A stretch of DNA of 19,794 nucleotides from Chromera velia. Its lineage: Eukaryota; Sar; Chromeraceae. The stretch spans positions 60,108 to 79,901 of the forward strand of contig JAHBMJ010004469.1 of NCBI GenBank assembly GCA_018398765.1, read 5' to 3'. The first letter of the stretch is position 1; the number at the start of each line of letters is the position of its first letter. Position numbers and translations under genes: made by a program. Of the stretch, positions 17,769 through 19,794 are shown piece by piece. A model generated the notes under the pieces. That model searched no databases and had not been told where the DNA came from. It worked only from the letters and a program-made list of their open reading frames with translations.

Positions 17769-19794
17769 TGTGTGTGTGTGTGGTTGGAGAAGAGGATGAG
17801 GGGGAAAGGGCGGGGAGTGGGAGTGACAGTGAGATTGACGATGAAGGACGTTTGAAGACCGGGAAGGGAAAGGGAAAGATGGGACAGAACAAGAACAAGG
17901 GGAAAGGAGATGTTGAGATGGGCACTGGCGGGGAAGAGGCACGTCCGATGGATGTGGATGATGTGGGTGATGACGACGAGTCTCCGAGTGGGCAGAGAAG
18001 AAGGAGAGAAGAAGAAGAAGATTCGGAAGATGAAGACCAGACACGGGGGAGACTCTCGTCTTGTGCAGCCTCTAGGAGAGAGATGACACTCGACCGCGTC
18101 ATCCTTTCAGGCAGACGACAGGACATAGAGGAGCAGAGATCCAAGCTCCCGGCATACATGATGGAACAGGTCAGTAAAAAGTCAGATTCATGAACATAGA
18201 ATGTATTTTTCTGTCCCAGAGAAAAAAAGCCGTAGGATACGTGTTGTCAAAAAGACCATGGGTCGCATACGATGGTCCCTCTGCGTGTTGTAGAGAGCTG
18301 GTGTTCGGTGTCCGTTTTGAGAGAGCAGACTGGACGATCGAGAGGGGGGAGACTGCGCAGTGCCATTTTAAAAAGAACCTCTGCGGATCACGACTGTTCT
18401 CGACACTCTTCTCCTTGTCTTTTCGGACCACTGGAGATTGTCTGAGGTTCGTGAAAGGAAGGGTGGCAGAGCTGACTTGGTCTTTCTGTGTGTACCTGCA
18501 GGAGATTGTAGAGGCCGTGTGTGAGAACGACACGGTGATCATTAGTGGAGATACAGGATGTGGAAAGTCCACGCAGGTCGGTCTGTCTCCCTCCCACTGT
18601 GTATCTCTGCCGTAATTCCTTCTCTTTATTTTACAAAGATTTGCGTCCGTTTGGAGCTGGGGGGAAAGGTGTATTCTGCCAAAGCACATGTGCATAGAGT
18701 GCTGCCGACTTAACCTTCTCAATGCAAGGCTTGTCTGGTCTTCCGGACTCCCGCTTCCCATGCATTCCCTGCAGATCCTGTCTCCATGCAGGTCTACATG
18801 AGGAACGCAAAGTGGCCGTGAGTCTTTCTGATGCAATTCTTTTTCGCGTTCTCTTCTGTGACTGTGGCCTCCTCTTTGCATTGAGTGCAGGTACCTCAAT
18901 TTCTCTACGAGGCTGGATTTGCAGTACGACGAGACAGAGATCCTTCAAAGGACAAAACGACAACAACCTCATCTTCCTCTTCTTCATCCTCTTCCTCTTC
19001 CTCTTCAACTCCTACTGCCCCCTCCAAGCCTGCACGTCTGATGATTGGCGTCACCCAGCCGAGGCGGGTCGCGACGATCGCAGTGTGCAGACGCGTCGGG
19101 GACGAGTTCAACGACCCCGAACTGGCGGGATACCAAGTGAGATACGACAGATCCCACATGGGAGCGAGGTGCGCGTTGAAGTTCATGACAGACGGGATTC
19201 TGCTGAGAGAGGTCCAGTCGGACTTCCTTCTCAGGTCAGCGCACACTTTTCCGTAGGCTGCACAGTTATCCAGACGCTCTGGCTGGTTTTCTTATTTCCT
19301 TCTCCCTCATTTTTGTGTGTACACGACTCCCTCTTTCAAATGGCCTTGCCTCGTTTTCAGTCCGTCTTCGTGGCCATCGAGTTGGAAGGAAATGCGAGAC
19401 GTGCACCGCACCTGTTGTTCATGAAGACAAGAATCATAATGCAGCTGCACAGAACTGCCTGACTTTCTTACTGAGTGATTGCAGCGCATATGCGGTAATT
19501 GTGCTCGATGAAGCCCACGAGCGATCTGTCAACTGTGACGTTCTTATCGGTCAGCTGCAAAGAGACTGAAGTCTTTTTTGCATCCTGTGTACAGACGGGC
19601 GAGCTGGACACAAAAGTGAAGTGTGCCCTGCAGAGGGCGCTGTTTTTCTAGGGAGCACAGAGTGTGTGTTACTATGTAAGCCCGAGAGGCGATCTGGTGT
19701 GGACCGAAGTCCTTCCTGAGTGGAGGAGCAAACGGCAGAATGGACTTCCGATCACTCAGTAGCCTCTCTCTGTGTGTTCTGCTGACCCTTTTTC
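16865..19794 (+). CDS. DHX37: DEAH-box RNA helicase, DHX37/Dhr1-like (partial, 5' exons)
   Basis: Predicted exons: 16865-17101, 17478-17547, about 17790-18169, 18502-18576, 18891-19234, 19485-19549, and a last partial one within about 19650-19770. Phases match at every junction to 19549. Exon 1 starts MVKKKGKGRELDVEDILEEE and ends in a Lys/Gln/Glu-rich basic region; exon 2 reads RKEQARSQREQVFAELQKHK; exon 3 is a long acidic/basic linker ending GRRQDIEEQRSKLPAYMMEQ. Exon 4 holds motif I (SGDTGCGKSTQ), exon 5 motif Ia (TQPRR) and the KFMTDGILLREVQSDFLL block (motif Ib region), exon 6 motif II with its extension (DEAHERSVNCDVLIG). The last exon reads RSKRQNGLPIT, just before the expected SAT motif. 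VPQFLYEAGF after motif I and the DEAHERSV extension favour DHX37/Dhr1, the nucleolar helicase that displaces U3 snoRNA during small-subunit maturation; another DEAH protein is less likely. RecA2, HA2 and OB domains lie beyond the window. Confidence 0.85.
17698..17783. repeat. (GT)n microsatellite inside helicase intron 2
   Basis: A long GT/TG run with a few interruptions occupies the 3' half of the intron between exons 2 and 3 and ends just before the predicted acceptor (TTGGAG at 17784-17789). Because the acceptor has no ordinary pyrimidine tract, the exact exon 3 start is uncertain. Confidence 0.9.
18960..19012 (+). repeat. TCTTCC-type repeat encoding a Ser-rich helicase insertion
   Basis: A run of tcatcttcctcttcttcatc-like text lies in frame inside exon 5 and encodes about 15 consecutive Ser residues followed by TPTAPSKP. 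It sits between the post-motif-I segment and motif Ia, where other family members have a short loop, so it is a surface insertion grown from a trinucleotide/hexanucleotide repeat. Confidence 0.85.

Overview
Eukaryotic nuclear DNA: split genes with GT-AG introns, dinucleotide microsatellites inside introns, a large minisatellite, two kinds of DNA transposon and long gene-poor stretches rich in simple repeats. Nothing points to a bacterium, plasmid or virus. An alveolate-like protist (a chromerid-type alga would fit) is my best guess, but it is only an inference from gene style and repeat content.

Layout. 1-4.7 kb: no gene I can support; degenerate GAATG-type repeats, GA/CT-rich tracts and small tandem duplications. 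4.74-6.76 kb: an unidentified plus-strand membrane-protein reading frame, cut by a 996-bp inverted-repeat transposon with perfect 15-bp termini and a perfect 8-bp target duplication. 6.8-8.9 kb: AT-rich intergenic DNA with a tRNA-Leu/Ser-like, possibly SINE-derived segment and a degenerate 21-bp GTCGA repeat. 8.97-11.66 kb: about 64 tandem copies of a 42-bp minisatellite. 11.68-15.85 kb: a minus-strand gene of about 12 exons, not visible as one ORF but recoverable from splice sites and matching intron phases; it ends in coiled coil only about 20 bp from the minisatellite. 16.06-16.48 kb: a nearly perfect palindromic MITE flanked by TA. 16.87 kb to the window end: the 5' part of a plus-strand DEAH-box RNA helicase of the DHX37/Dhr1 (ribosome biogenesis) type, truncated by the window edge.

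Most interesting points. (1) The 42-bp repeat equals 14 codons, or two heptads, and in the frame that continues from the last exon of the minus-strand gene it reads as coiled-coil-like sequence, separated from the gene by one TAG. The array may be a runaway expansion of that gene's old 3' coding end. (2) The transposon insertion looks recent, and the two flanking ORF pieces share one frame. (3) The splice donors of both genes favour GTCAG, with C at +3, which is unusual among eukaryotes. (4) The minus-strand gene carries one in-frame TGA.

The two spliced genes lie in tail-less divergent orientation around the MITE: the minus gene's 5' end and the helicase's start are about 1 kb apart. No functional link between them can be shown from sequence.
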